Positions 42,445 to 51,714 of a DNA stretch of 64,000 nt are shown here, piece by piece. Made by a program: the position numbers and the translations under genes. This stretch comes from Pedobacter deserti. GTDB taxonomy: Bacteria; Bacteroidota; Bacteroidia; Sphingobacteriales; Sphingobacteriaceae. Positions within the stretch are counted from its first letter, which is position 1, and each line of letters starts with the position of its first letter. The stretch covers positions 2,480,001 through 2,544,000 of the forward strand of contig NZ_JAFMZQ010000001.1 of the NCBI RefSeq assembly GCF_024436415.1, read 5' to 3'. A model generated the notes under the pieces. That model made no database searches, was not told the origin of the DNA, and was given only the letters and a program-made list of their open reading frames with translations.

Positions 42445-44823
42445 ATGTCTGTCCGAATCCCCAATAAATTCCTCTTATGCTGCTTGTTTGCCCTTGCCCA
42501 ACCTTCAGTACCCTCACTGAAGGCGCAGGACAAACAGCAGCTTCGGGGGATGATTTGCGATGAACGAGGCAAGGCAATTGAGAAAGCGGGCGTGACGTTA
42601 CAACCGGACAACAGGCGGGCAATTACTGATGCGCAAGGCAGGTTTGTGATAAAGGCTTTGTATGAGGGCGATTACACCTTGACGGCTTCGGCGTTGGGGT
42701 TTGAGCCTGAACAGATTACGATAAGTATTGGGGCGGAACGGCCTAACGAGGTTAAAATGAGTTTGCGGACAAGCAGCCGGCAGCTTAGCGAAGTGAAGGT
42801 TGCGGGTGTGCATGGCAATCCGGATAATTTCATCGATATGACCAAAACGGCTATGCCTTCCAAGGTGATTAGTAGAGAAGAGATCGAAATGATGGGCAGC
42901 AGGCGCTTGGATGAGGTATTGAAAGAGCAGACCGGGTTGGCGATCGTTAACGACATCGGTTCGGGCAGTCGCGCTGTAGGCCTGCAAATGCAGGGTTTTG
43001 ACAGCGGCTATACCATGGTGATGATTGACGGGCAGCCTATGGTTGGCCGGAATAACGGCAACTTCGACCTCTCAAGGGTCACGGTATCTAATATTGAACG
43101 GATTGAGATCATTAAAGGAGCATCTTCCTGCTTGTTTGGCAGTGAGGCGCTTGCGGGGGTAGTAAACATCGTTACACGCAAGCAGATAAGCCAGCCGCAA
43201 GGACTGGCCGCACTGAAGTATGGCAGTTTTAGCATGACCGACCTGACGCTGGAAGGGCAAAGTCCCTTTGCGGACAAAAAAGGATCGGCGTATTTGTCGG
43301 CCAACTATTACCGGACGGATGGTTTTAACTCGAACCCTTATTTATCTGAGGGCAAGACGGCACCACCTTTTAACAGTTATTCGGCACAGGGAAGGATGAG
43401 GTATGTGCTGAGTGATGTGAGTTCCGTTAACCTGAACGGGCGACTGGTGACCAGGCATTCGGAGAACCGTTTGGCTTACCAAGGTGTGAAACCGAGTGTG
43501 GATGTGCTTGATGAGTTCGATTTGAATGGTTCGATAGCGCTGAACAACAATTTCAGCAACGGTTTGCGCTTAAGATCGCAGTATTATCTAACCCGGTACG
43601 AGAATAAACAGGGCATAACCGACCTGGAAAGCGGCTTGGTGATACCGGGCAGTGATTTCAGACAGTACTTGCATCGCGCAGAGTTGCAGGCGGACCGGCA
43701 GTTGACCGCCGTACTGGGCCTGACAGGCGGTGCCGGTGCGGCCTATGAGTTGCTGGATAATGATTTCTATCAGGGAAATAAAAGTATGTCAAATTATTTT
43801 GTGTACGGACAGGCGCAATGGCAGGCCGCCGAACGCTTGTCGGTAACCGCCGGGGCGAGGTATGACTACCATGACAAATATGGAAGCAAACTGAATCCTA
43901 GTCTCGGTTTGCGTTATTTGATCACCCATAATTTGAACTTAAAAGCGGCGATTGGCACGGGGTTTAAAACGCCCAATTTCCAGCAGTTGTATATGGTGTT
44001 CACAAACATCCAGACGGGCTATTCGGTGTTTGGTGCTGAGGAGTTTTGGCGCGAGATGGGAAGGCTGCAGGATGCGGGACAGATTATGAGCGTGTTTCCT
44101 ATGGCTCAGCGTGTGGGTAAGCTCAAGCCCGAGCGGTCGGTGTCGTATAGCACAGGATTGGAATATAAACCTTTAGCTTCGGTAGGGCTAGACATTAATC
44201 TGTTTTACAATGATATGCGGAACTTCATTAACTATGAACAGGTGGGCTTGAAGACGAGCGGTCAGCAGATCTATTCGTACATGAACATTGCTAAAGCATA
44301 TACGGCAGGGGCGGAACTGGGTGGGAACTGGAGAGCTTCGCGCTCGCTGAGCCTTTCGGCGGGTTATCAGCTGCTGTACGCGGTCGACCGCGGAGTGGTA
44401 GACTCCATAAGAAACGGTACGGGACTGTACGGGCAGACATACGATGTATCGAGCAACCGTATGCGTGCTTCGCGCAGAAGTGATTACGTGGGTATGAACA
44501 ATCGCAGTCGGCACATGGCCAACCTGAAGGCGACTTACATTTATGACCGACTGGGGCTTACAGGCGCTGTCCGTTTGAGCTATCGGAGCAGATATGGTTT
44601 TATGGAGGACAACCGGGCAAATAACTTCCTGGACCGCTGGGACCGGTTTGTGGCTGGTTATTTTCTGTTCAATGTATCTGTGCAGAAGACATTTTATGGT
44701 AAGCATCTGCAGTTGCAGCTGACTGCGGATAATATTATGGACTACCGGGATCAGTTGATGCCGGCACAGCAGGGCAGGGCGGTATTGGCCGGCCTGAGCT
44801 GGAGATTTTTTAAAGACGAATAA
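42445..44823 (+). CDS. hmuR: TonB-dependent heme receptor (HmuR-like)
   Basis: 792 residues. Signal peptide (about 1-27), a carboxypeptidase-like beta-sandwich (about 30-110), TonB plug (about 125-240, with IVNDIGSGSRAVGLQMQGFD and ERIEIIKGASSCLFGSEALA), then a 22-strand barrel. GTGFKTPNFQQLYMVF occupies the position of the FRAP/NPNL region of heme receptors. It has no SusD and no STN domain. The chosen start is the ATG at 42445; the frame opens at 42391, but that part is not signal-like. It heads a run of heme genes that continues for 9 kb and faces hmuTUV. Confidence 0.93.
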   Translation: MSVRIPNKFLLCCLFALAQPSVPSLKAQDKQQLRGMICDERGKAIEKAGVTLQPDNRRAITDAQGRFVIKALYEGDYTLTASALGFEPEQITISIGAERPNEVKMSLRTSSRQLSEVKVAGVHGNPDNFIDMTKTAMPSKVISREEIEMMGSRRLDEVLKEQTGLAIVNDIGSGSRAVGLQMQGFDSGYTMVMIDGQPMVGRNNGNFDLSRVTVSNIERIEIIKGASSCLFGSEALAGVVNIVTRKQISQPQGLAALKYGSFSMTDLTLEGQSPFADKKGSAYLSANYYRTDGFNSNPYLSEGKTAPPFNSYSAQGRMRYVLSDVSSVNLNGRLVTRHSENRLAYQGVKPSVDVLDEFDLNGSIALNNNFSNGLRLRSQYYLTRYENKQGITDLESGLVIPGSDFRQYLHRAELQADRQLTAVLGLTGGAGAAYELLDNDFYQGNKSMSNYFVYGQAQWQAAERLSVTAGARYDYHDKYGSKLNPSLGLRYLITHNLNLKAAIGTGFKTPNFQQLYMVFTNIQTGYSVFGAEEFWREMGRLQDAGQIMSVFPMAQRVGKLKPERSVSYSTGLEYKPLASVGLDINLFYNDMRNFINYEQVGLKTSGQQIYSYMNIAKAYTAGAELGGNWRASRSLSLSAGYQLLYAVDRGVVDSIRNGTGLYGQTYDVSSNRMRASRRSDYVGMNNRSRHMANLKATYIYDRLGLTGAVRLSYRSRYGFMEDNRANNFLDRWDRFVAGYFLFNVSVQKTFYGKHLQLQLTADNIMDYRDQLMPAQQGRAVLAGLSWRFFKDE

Positions 44824-44834
44824 AAGGAAACACT

Positions 44835-45395
44835 ATGTTAAGCACTAAAATTAAAGAGGCTACACGTGTAGCACATCAGGAACTGGAAAAAAAAGTGGTT
44901 TTGAAAATGAAGGCCATTCGCAGCGAGGCGGATTATGCGGAAATGCTCAAAAACTTCTACGCCTATTTTAGCGAAGTTGAACGGGCTATAGCGCCCTATA
45001 TTACCGCTGAGGTTCTGCCCGATTACGCGGAGCGACGGAATTCGGCTTACCTGAAAGCGGACATTGAGGAACTGGGTGGCTCGCTGGAGCAGCTTCCGCC
45101 AGCAACTGCTCCCTCGATTACTAATGTTCAGGGGGCCCTGGGTGCCCTCTATGTGATGGAGGGCTCCATTATGGGCGGACCAATCATTGTGCAGATGCTT
45201 ACCAAACATGGTTTGAGCAGAGGTTTTTCCTTCTTTTCGGGATATGGGGAGGCAACAGGTGAGATGTGGGGCCGTTTTGTGGCCGTGTTGAACGCGCATG
45301 CGCAGACTGCGGAGCATGAGGAACTGGCTGTGCGCAAGGCCAATGAAACTTTTGAGCGCTTTGGTGATGTGTTTGATGCCGTTACCGTGGCCTAA
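44835..45395 (+). CDS. Biliverdin-producing heme oxygenase
   Basis: 186 residues of the HmuO/HemO/BphO helical fold. The proximal heme ligand is His14 in TRVAHQELE; the distal helix is the glycine-rich ALYVMEGSIMGGPII (about 109-123). It opens heme to biliverdin, Fe2+ and CO in the cytosol. It begins 11 bp after the heme receptor stop and has a purine-rich AAAGGAAA before its ATG. It supplies iron from imported heme and also biliverdin for the bacteriophytochrome at 124-2358. Confidence 0.92.
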   Translation: MLSTKIKEATRVAHQELEKKVVLKMKAIRSEADYAEMLKNFYAYFSEVERAIAPYITAEVLPDYAERRNSAYLKADIEELGGSLEQLPPATAPSITNVQGALGALYVMEGSIMGGPIIVQMLTKHGLSRGFSFFSGYGEATGEMWGRFVAVLNAHAQTAEHEELAVRKANETFERFGDVFDAVTVA

Positions 45396-45426
45396 GGCAG
45401 CGGAGTTGTCCCATAATTGTTGACAA

Positions 45427-46452
45427 ATGAAGATTAAATCGAAGATAGAGGGGGCCGACGACTGGCTGTTCATGGAAGAGATTCCGGAGCTATACGCACC
45501 AAGTACACAGCTTTGCGAGAAGCAGGTAAACATTAAGAGCCTCTCTGCGCAAAAGCTGGTGAACTATCAGTTGAGTACGGGTGGTTTATTCCTGGTGCAC
45601 TCCACCATGCAGTTCTCGGAAAATGTAAAGGTGCTCTCGGAGATCGAGGGCGAGGTGATCACTTCGCAGTTCATTTTCTATGGCACCAGGCCGGAGACTG
45701 GTAAGGCGGAAAAGTCAGACAAAGCGACCAGGCGGACGGGAAGCAGGCACAACATCAGGTATATACCTTCTATAAAGGGGAAGTATCCGATGACTGCCGG
45801 CGTGGAATACGAATACTTTCTACTCGTGCTGTCTAAACCCTATTATTTTCACCTGATTGATCAGCACTCGCTTTTGCACAGCGATTTTGTAAAGGAGATT
45901 CTAAAGGGCCGGTATACTTCTTATGCGGCGAAGGATTTTTCGGTGACCACCGAGATGAAGCGGGTGATTAAGGATATCCGCGACTGCAGGCGGACGGGCG
46001 AATTGAAGCGGCTTCATACCGAATCGCGCATCCTGGAGCTACTTATGCTTCAGCTGGAGCAAATGCAGTCGGGTATAGCCGAGGTAGACAAGTATATGGT
46101 GAAGCCGGATGATTTGAAGAAGATAGAGCATGCCCGAGAGATTCTGGACGCCACTTATAGTTACCCACCAACGATCATTGAGCTGTCTAAACAGATCTCT
46201 TTGAACGAATTTAAGTTGAAGCGGGGCTTTAAAGAGTATTATGGCACAACGATTTATGGGTACGTGACCAGGCTTAGGATGGAGGAGGCGCGCAGACTGA
46301 TGGTTTCGGAAAAGAAGAACGTTGGGCAGGTGTCGGCCGCAGTGGGCTTTAACCATCCGAGCCATTTTACAGATGCGTTTAAGCGGTATTTTGGTTTGCT
46401 GCCCAGCGAAATGAAGGCTGATGAAGATCAGCAGATGATGCTGCAACAATAA
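45427..46452 (+). CDS. AraC-family regulator in the heme locus
   Basis: 341 residues. N-terminal sensor domain (about 1-210) of unknown ligand, similar in layout to PchR-type regulators; C-terminal AraC domain (about 230-335) with PTIIELSKQISLNEFKLKRG and VGQVSAAVGFNHPSHFTDAF as the two helix-turn-helices, and LLPSEMK near the end. It lies between the heme oxygenase (31 bp) and the first HmuY gene (6 bp), so it is part of the operon and a likely local activator responding to heme or iron. Confidence 0.92.
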   Translation: MKIKSKIEGADDWLFMEEIPELYAPSTQLCEKQVNIKSLSAQKLVNYQLSTGGLFLVHSTMQFSENVKVLSEIEGEVITSQFIFYGTRPETGKAEKSDKATRRTGSRHNIRYIPSIKGKYPMTAGVEYEYFLLVLSKPYYFHLIDQHSLLHSDFVKEILKGRYTSYAAKDFSVTTEMKRVIKDIRDCRRTGELKRLHTESRILELLMLQLEQMQSGIAEVDKYMVKPDDLKKIEHAREILDATYSYPPTIIELSKQISLNEFKLKRGFKEYYGTTIYGYVTRLRMEEARRLMVSEKKNVGQVSAAVGFNHPSHFTDAFKRYFGLLPSEMKADEDQQMMLQQ

Positions 46453-46458
46453 TTTACA

Positions 46459-47121
46459 ATGATGATGAAAAGATATATGGCTTTGACGGCTTGCGCGTTG
46501 GCCCTGGCCGGGCTGATGGCCGCCTGCACGAAGAAGGAGGAAAAACCGGAACTGGCAGATACAAAGAGTACGTTGATTAAAGATCTTCCCGGCGATGTGG
46601 GCAACACCGTGAGCAGCGGCAAGCCTTTTGAGCCATTTTACTTCTCGCTGGAGCAAGGCATGAAGGTGGACGGGTCTAAAGTTAAAACGGCCGACTGGGA
46701 TATTGCTTTTACGGAGCAGTATAACTCGCTTATCGTGATCAATAACGGTCTGCACGAGGGAACGCCTGGTTTTGGTAGCGTGGCCAGGGGCAAAATATTG
46801 ATTGTTGACCAGCCTTATGCAGAAGTATCGCAGGCTCCGGCCGATGCTGATTTTGAGACAAAAGGGATTCCCAGCTTTGGCTGGGATTCTGGAAATGGGA
46901 TAGGCTGGTTTTTTTATGACCTGAAGACCCACATAGCGGTACCTGTGAAAAACCGAACGTTTGTGCTGCGAACCGCGTCAGGTAAGTTTGCAAAGCTTGA
47001 AATGGTAAGTATGTATAAAGGCGCGCCTGCGACGGTGAGCGACCTGAACTGGCCTGCGCCTTACTTTACTTTCAGATATTATGTGCAGGCAGATGGAAGC
47101 CGCGATCTGAGTACCAAATAG
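46459..47121 (+). CDS. hmuY: HmuY-family heme-binding lipoprotein 1
   Basis: 220 residues, lipobox LMAAC near residue 22, then acidic/Lys-rich tail (TKKEEK). It has all HmuY landmarks: FYFSLEQGMKV, ADWDIAFTEQYNSL, NRTFVLRTASGKFAKLEMVS, YKGAP and YFTFRYYVQADGSRDL. HmuY proteins sit on the cell surface, bind heme or strip it from hemoproteins, and pass it to HmuR. It follows the AraC gene by 6 bp. First of five tandem members. Confidence 0.93.
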   Translation: MMMKRYMALTACALALAGLMAACTKKEEKPELADTKSTLIKDLPGDVGNTVSSGKPFEPFYFSLEQGMKVDGSKVKTADWDIAFTEQYNSLIVINNGLHEGTPGFGSVARGKILIVDQPYAEVSQAPADADFETKGIPSFGWDSGNGIGWFFYDLKTHIAVPVKNRTFVLRTASGKFAKLEMVSMYKGAPATVSDLNWPAPYFTFRYYVQADGSRDLSTK

Positions 47122-47155
47122 AATCCCATAATCGCCATTTATAATCCCGAAATGG

Positions 47156-47199
47156 TAAGCCTTTATCAAGGCTTATGTGGAAGATAGTTGTCATATTTG
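47156..47199 (+). promoter_or_regulatory. Hairpin and possible internal promoter before HmuY 2
   Basis: TAAGCCTT and AAGGCTTA (47156-47175) form a perfect 8-bp stem with a TATC loop in the 107-bp gap after HmuY 1. No T-run follows. CATATTTG at 47192-47199 resembles the heme receptor -7 box. It may be a partial terminator plus a new start. Confidence 0.35.
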
Positions 47200-47228
47200 C
47201 TATTATTTAAAATCATTCTAAATAAAAC

Positions 47229-48035
47229 ATGAGAATAACTTACGCTTTTTATTGCTGGCTAATGATGGGTTTGCTGTCATGCAGCAAAGGGGACGACCCC
47301 GCGCCGGAAAAAGAATTGCCTCCGCTGCCAGCAGCTACCGTGACCGCCAGCGGCGAGTATACGGCTACACTGATTGGAGACACGGAAGCCAGCATGAGCA
47401 CAGGCGATGGTGTTTTTAAGCCGGTGTACTACAGTCTGGAGGATGGCAGGCCGGTGCCGGAGGCTTATGCGGCTACCGACAAGTGGGATATTGCTTTCAC
47501 CAGTATATATAATAGCAGCATGTGGGCCAACCATGGCGAAGCTGCATTCGAGAACGGGACTAAGGGTCCTGGCTTTGGCAGTCCTGCACGGGGAGGCTTG
47601 TACCTGATCATTGACCCCTCCGTTGAGGCCCGATATTACGACCAGGAAAAGCATCAGCCTAAGCAGGTGCCGATCGACAAGTCGCTGCTTGATGAGGCTT
47701 ACGATAACGTGAAGACAGTACCGGTGGCCGACAATCAGTTGCTCAGCGCAGGCTACCTGAGCCTGGATCACTTCCTTGGCAGCGGCAATGGTTATGCTTT
47801 TTACGACTTTTACGGCGCAATGTTTCCGGGCGATAAGGAGCGGGCGCATATTGTATACAATTTGCCGCGGCCCATTATCGTGAAAACGGCCAAGGGCAAC
47901 TATGCCAAACTGATTATTTACAGTTTTTATAAAGGCAGTCCGACGAGTCCGACACTGCAGTCTGAAGCGCCGTACATCACATTTAAATACACGATCCTGA
48001 AAGACGGGTTGAAAGACTTCACAAAAATTAAATAA
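47229..48035 (+). CDS. HmuY-family lipoprotein 2
   Basis: 268 residues, lipobox GLLSC near residue 18, followed by SKGDD. HmuY landmarks: VYYSLEDGRPVPEAYAATDK, KWDIAFTSIYNSSMWANHGE, KTAKGNYAKLIIYSFYKGSP and YITFKYTILKDGLKDFT. Longer than member 1 through an insert in the middle (about 130-185). Likely surface-exposed. Three bases separate it from member 3. Confidence 0.9.
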   Translation: MRITYAFYCWLMMGLLSCSKGDDPAPEKELPPLPAATVTASGEYTATLIGDTEASMSTGDGVFKPVYYSLEDGRPVPEAYAATDKWDIAFTSIYNSSMWANHGEAAFENGTKGPGFGSPARGGLYLIIDPSVEARYYDQEKHQPKQVPIDKSLLDEAYDNVKTVPVADNQLLSAGYLSLDHFLGSGNGYAFYDFYGAMFPGDKERAHIVYNLPRPIIVKTAKGNYAKLIIYSFYKGSPTSPTLQSEAPYITFKYTILKDGLKDFTKIK

Positions 48036-48038
48036 ACC

Positions 48039-48809
48039 ATGAACAAGATTAGGGTTGCCCTGGTGGCGATATTGGCAGTGACGCTTATGGTATCCTGCGC
48101 AAAGAATAATGATGGTCCGGACGGTCCGCAGATTCCCGATACGGCCAAGCTGTCGGGCACGAACTGGGTGCCTGCAAGGGTTAAGAAGATATCTGACTAT
48201 GTATACCTGGACGAAAAATACCAGGTGGTGTATGTAGTAAACCTTCCGGCCCCGGATGTTGGCAAGGGTGCCTCAGAGGGGCACCGGCCTATAGGTTTTA
48301 ACTTTGACACACGCTCGGCCATTTTAGGCGACAACCATAACGGCGCTGTGGATGTACGCTATACCTGGTCGTCGACCCAAAACTGGCATGTGTATTTTGA
48401 TGACATGTATAATTCGTCTGTACACTCGAACGCTACGACGGTTGACTGGCAGGAGGGCGAGGGCAAGATCAAGGTAGTGGCTACTGCTTTTGATGCGCTT
48501 AAAGAAGCACCTGCCGAAGCTTTCATCAGAAGTTTGATACCGGTTTCACTGGACGAGTTCTCGCCAATTCTGAGCTGGGGCTTCTACAGGCTGGGTACGC
48601 ACGCCTTATATCCGCATAAGGACAATACGCTGGTATTTAAACTCAGGGATAACCGGTATGTGAAAATGCAATTGGTGAACCTGTACAAAGATAATCCGGG
48701 AACACCTCCCTGGTGGGAAGACCCTAATGCGAAGACGCTGGCGCCCTTCCTCAATTTCAGATACTTTATTCAGCAAACGCCGGGCAGCCGGAATATATCC
48801 ACCAATTAA
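48039..48809 (+). CDS. HmuY-family lipoprotein 3
   Basis: 256 residues, lipobox LMVSC near residue 21. HmuY-like: NWHVYFDDMYNSSVHSNATT in place of WDIAFT, then NTLVFKLRDNRYVKMQLVNL, YKDNPGTP and LNFRYFIQQTPGSRNIST. The central variation suggests a different ligand or partner. It follows member 2 by 3 bp. Confidence 0.87.
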   Translation: MNKIRVALVAILAVTLMVSCAKNNDGPDGPQIPDTAKLSGTNWVPARVKKISDYVYLDEKYQVVYVVNLPAPDVGKGASEGHRPIGFNFDTRSAILGDNHNGAVDVRYTWSSTQNWHVYFDDMYNSSVHSNATTVDWQEGEGKIKVVATAFDALKEAPAEAFIRSLIPVSLDEFSPILSWGFYRLGTHALYPHKDNTLVFKLRDNRYVKMQLVNLYKDNPGTPPWWEDPNAKTLAPFLNFRYFIQQTPGSRNISTN

Positions 48810-48830
48810 TCCCTTATTAATGATTTGGTA

Positions 48831-48867
48831 TGGCAGCGTCTAAATTTCTCAGGTCTACACGCTGCCA
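48831..48867 (+). repeat. Inverted repeat between HmuY 3 and 4
   Basis: TGGCAGCG and CGCTGCCA are perfect 8-bp arms 21 bases apart in the 80-bp gap. No T-run follows. Could be an mRNA processing or pause site. Confidence 0.45.
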
Positions 48868-48889
48868 GGACCAGTAAAAACACAAAATT

Positions 48890-49600
48890 ATGAAAAAAAA
48901 CTATTTTAAAGGCAGCATGCTTGTTGTGGCTGGCCTTCTTATCTTGTCATCCTGCAAAAAGGAATCTGCGGATGCTCCCGAAAGCGCTAAACTGAAACTC
49001 AGAGGTGCGCAGGCGGTAACCATAACGCCAGGCGCCAGCCCGGTTAGCATTACCGATGGTGGGGGCACCATTTCCCGTGATGCGAATAATGTGGAATGCC
49101 AGTCGTACCACGTTCTTAATTTTTTCCAGGGAACGGTGAACCCTACACCTTCCGATCCGCACGACCGGGCAACAACCTACTACTTTAACCTGTTTGATAA
49201 CAAAGGGGGTACGTCATCCCTCTACGATCTGCGCTTTACCGGTACGGCTAATGGAGACATTTCGGCCGGACCTGATGGTGAGCTGGCTTATATCAATAAG
49301 GCCTATTGCAGCGTAACGCGCTCTGATTTTCATGCCGACAGTGTACAATCTGTAATAGGCAAGGAAAACACGATCAATTACCCGGTACCTCCAACCACGC
49401 GGTACACTGGTCCGGGTTGGTATAATTACAACTTTGCCGTTCACATTGTGTCTCCATTGAGCGGCCGTACGCTGATTTATAAGAGCGGCAGCGACTATTT
49501 CAAAATCGAAATTCAGAGCATCTATCAGGATGGAACGCCTGATTCGCCGATCATGGCTACGGATTTCCCTTACTATAAGTTTAGGTATACACCAATTTAA
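48890..49600 (+). CDS. HmuY-like lipoprotein 4 (divergent)
   Basis: 236 residues, lipobox LSSC near residue 22 (SCKKESADAP). It keeps the overall HmuY layout (TYYFNLFDNKGGTSSLYDLR near the middle, LIYKSGSDYFKIEIQSIYQD and YYKFRYTPI at the end) but has lost the WDIAFT block. It is the most divergent of the five. Probably surface-exposed; heme binding uncertain. Confidence 0.82.
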   Translation: MKKNYFKGSMLVVAGLLILSSCKKESADAPESAKLKLRGAQAVTITPGASPVSITDGGGTISRDANNVECQSYHVLNFFQGTVNPTPSDPHDRATTYYFNLFDNKGGTSSLYDLRFTGTANGDISAGPDGELAYINKAYCSVTRSDFHADSVQSVIGKENTINYPVPPTTRYTGPGWYNYNFAVHIVSPLSGRTLIYKSGSDYFKIEIQSIYQDGTPDSPIMATDFPYYKFRYTPI

Positions 49601-49672
49601 CTTAAACCTTAATTAACAGCGGCTAACGAAGCGCTTGCTGAATAAAGTTTTCCATATAAATATTCTTTAAAC

Positions 49673-50401
49673 ATGAAATTTAACCACTACACCCTGCTAT
49701 CATCTGTACTATTGTTATTTTGCCTGAACGCGTGTAAAGACGACGACGTGACGCCTGAAAAGCCTGCCCCCGAACCTGAGCCTAAAGAGGTTATTGTGAA
49801 CGAATGGGTAACGATTGACAAAAAGAAGATCGTTAACGTAAAGGATCTTAAGATAGAAAGCAGCAGAAGGACTTTTGTGTATTTCTCGCTGGAGGGGATG
49901 AAGATTGTTGATGCGGAAAAGGTGAAGACCAATGAATGGGACATCGCATTTACGCTTGCAAACGCAGCGAATATTTATGCGAACACAGGACAGACAACCA
50001 ACACGGATGCACCGTATTATCAGGGTGCTGGCCGGGCAGTTATTGCTTTTGTAACGCAAAATTTCGATGATGTTACGGCACCTCCGGCCGACGATCAGTT
50101 TGACCAGACCGGCAAGCTTGCTTTTGGTATACGAAGTTCGGGAGCGCCGGAAGAGCCTTTCTTTTGGGCCAATTATATGTACGATGAAAAAGGGTTTGCT
50201 ACGCATAGTGTGCCTTATCCGAACAAAACCCTGATCATTAAACTGACCGATGGGCGCTATGCTAAACTTCAGTATCAGAGCAATTATAAAGGGGGACTGA
50301 CCAATCCGACTGCTGCTGATCATATTGCCGACAAGCTGGGGTATTGTTCGTTCAGGTACTTCATCAGTAAGGCAGGCAGTAAGGATCTGACTACGAAATA
50401 G
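49673..50401 (+). CDS. HmuY-family lipoprotein 5
   Basis: 242 residues, lipobox CLNAC near residue 21 followed by KDDD, the K-(D/E)2 pattern of the Bacteroidota surface lipoprotein export signal. Landmarks: VYFSLEGMKIVDAEKVKTNE, EWDIAFTLANAANIYANTGQ, KTLIIKLTDGRYAKLQYQSN, YKGGL and SFRYFISKAGSKDLTTK. It is one base from the S41 protease gene. Confidence 0.92.
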   Translation: MKFNHYTLLSSVLLLFCLNACKDDDVTPEKPAPEPEPKEVIVNEWVTIDKKKIVNVKDLKIESSRRTFVYFSLEGMKIVDAEKVKTNEWDIAFTLANAANIYANTGQTTNTDAPYYQGAGRAVIAFVTQNFDDVTAPPADDQFDQTGKLAFGIRSSGAPEEPFFWANYMYDEKGFATHSVPYPNKTLIIKLTDGRYAKLQYQSNYKGGLTNPTAADHIADKLGYCSFRYFISKAGSKDLTTK

Positions 50402-50402
50402 C

Positions 50403-51653
50403 ATGAAATTTTGCGCCTGGCTAAAGTTTGCGCTGCTGACGGTGACGGTCAGCAGCATTGCGGCTTGCAGAAAGCCAGACGTTGTTGAGCCGGAGCTGGA
50501 ATCGCCCGCCTCGGGAACTCGCGCTGAACTAACGCTGGACTCTGTTTTTCTTTATGCCCGGCATGTGTATGTCTGGCATGAAGCGTTGCCGGACTATCGC
50601 GTATTCAATCCCAGGAAATATCATTCGGCTGCCGCATCGGAGCTTCTCAATCTGAAAAAGGCGGTGTTTGACCTGACGACTTATGCTGTGAATCCGCTTA
50701 CTTCAAAACCATACGAGTATACCGCACTGCCGGGTTTTTCTAAATACAGTTTCATCGAGGAAAGCGATGGTTATGGCCGGGTGGCGGCCGCCAATGGGCA
50801 GTCTGACGAATTATCGGCCACAGGCCAGTTGGAAGCAGTCAGACAGGGCGATATTGGTTACCTCAGGTTTACCCAATTCTATGCGTTATCGTCAATGACC
50901 GGTTTGCTGGATGAAGCCTTTGAGCTCTTTGCGCAGCCGCAGGGCATCACCTCCCTGATCATTGATTTGCGGGGGAACATGGGCGGATATACGGAGACGG
51001 CAGAGTATATTGCAGATTTGCTTGCACTGCCATCGATGAATGAAAAGACGATGTATACACAACAATTTAACACTGAAATGCAGGCAGGTAGGGCAAAGAT
51101 CTTAAAGCATCAGGTATACAAGGATGAAAACGGCAGGGTTGTTTATGTTGGCGGCCGGCCTGCAACGTATGCGGACATCGACTTCTCCATTGCTGCCAAT
51201 ACGATCCGTTTCCAAAAGAAAGGCGCGCTGACATCCTTAAAAAAGCTGTGCTTTATTGTGAATAAAAACACCGCATCGGCCAGTGAATTGTTGATTAATG
51301 TGATGAAGCCCTATGTTCCGGTCACCCTGATAGGGACAAAGACTTACGGGAAACCGGTGGGCTCTTTCGGTATAGTTGTAGATCGCTATACGCTGCATGT
51401 GCCGAGCTTCTTAATTTATAACGCTGCTGGAGCGGGAGGGTATTTTTCAGGTTTTACACCAGATATTGAGCCTAGCGACGAGCAGTTGGGCAGTAATGCA
51501 GCGGATGTGCTGGATAAAGTTGGCGCCCTAACCGGCGATGGACCGGAAGGCAGGATAAGGATGACACGCACGGTAGGAGCAAGTCATCTTAAGGCTGTAG
51601 ATTTTCTTAAAGATCCTATCATGCTGCGTAAAAGATTTAAAATTAGACACTGA
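50403..51653 (+). CDS. S41-family serine protease lipoprotein
   Basis: 416 residues, lipobox SIAAC near residue 22. The S41 (C-terminal-processing protease) core is intact: IDLRGNMGGYTE near 187-198, nucleophile Ser292 (NTASASELLI) and Lys317 (KTYGKPVG). The Ser-Lys spacing of 25 is the same as in E. coli Prc (S430, K455). No clear PDZ domain; the N-terminal part (about 40-150) is unlike Prc. It ends a run of five HmuY genes with a 1-bp gap, so it is likely co-expressed. It may cut hemoproteins or HmuY partners to free heme; that is inference. An OmpA-like or housekeeping Ctp role is less likely given the lipobox and context. Confidence 0.88.
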   Translation: MKFCAWLKFALLTVTVSSIAACRKPDVVEPELESPASGTRAELTLDSVFLYARHVYVWHEALPDYRVFNPRKYHSAAASELLNLKKAVFDLTTYAVNPLTSKPYEYTALPGFSKYSFIEESDGYGRVAAANGQSDELSATGQLEAVRQGDIGYLRFTQFYALSSMTGLLDEAFELFAQPQGITSLIIDLRGNMGGYTETAEYIADLLALPSMNEKTMYTQQFNTEMQAGRAKILKHQVYKDENGRVVYVGGRPATYADIDFSIAANTIRFQKKGALTSLKKLCFIVNKNTASASELLINVMKPYVPVTLIGTKTYGKPVGSFGIVVDRYTLHVPSFLIYNAAGAGGYFSGFTPDIEPSDEQLGSNAADVLDKVGALTGDGPEGRIRMTRTVGASHLKAVDFLKDPIMLRKRFKIRH

Positions 51654-51714
51654 TTCGTTCCCCGTGTAAGGGATTTTATTCCTAGTTTGGCATTTTAGCA
51701 AGCAAATGGAATAA

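Noticed and set aside
46039..46932. 297-codon open frame on the minus strand opposite the AraC and HmuY 1 genes
   Set aside because: Spans two real genes on the other strand and shows only low-complexity His/Leu-rich sequence with no recognisable domain.
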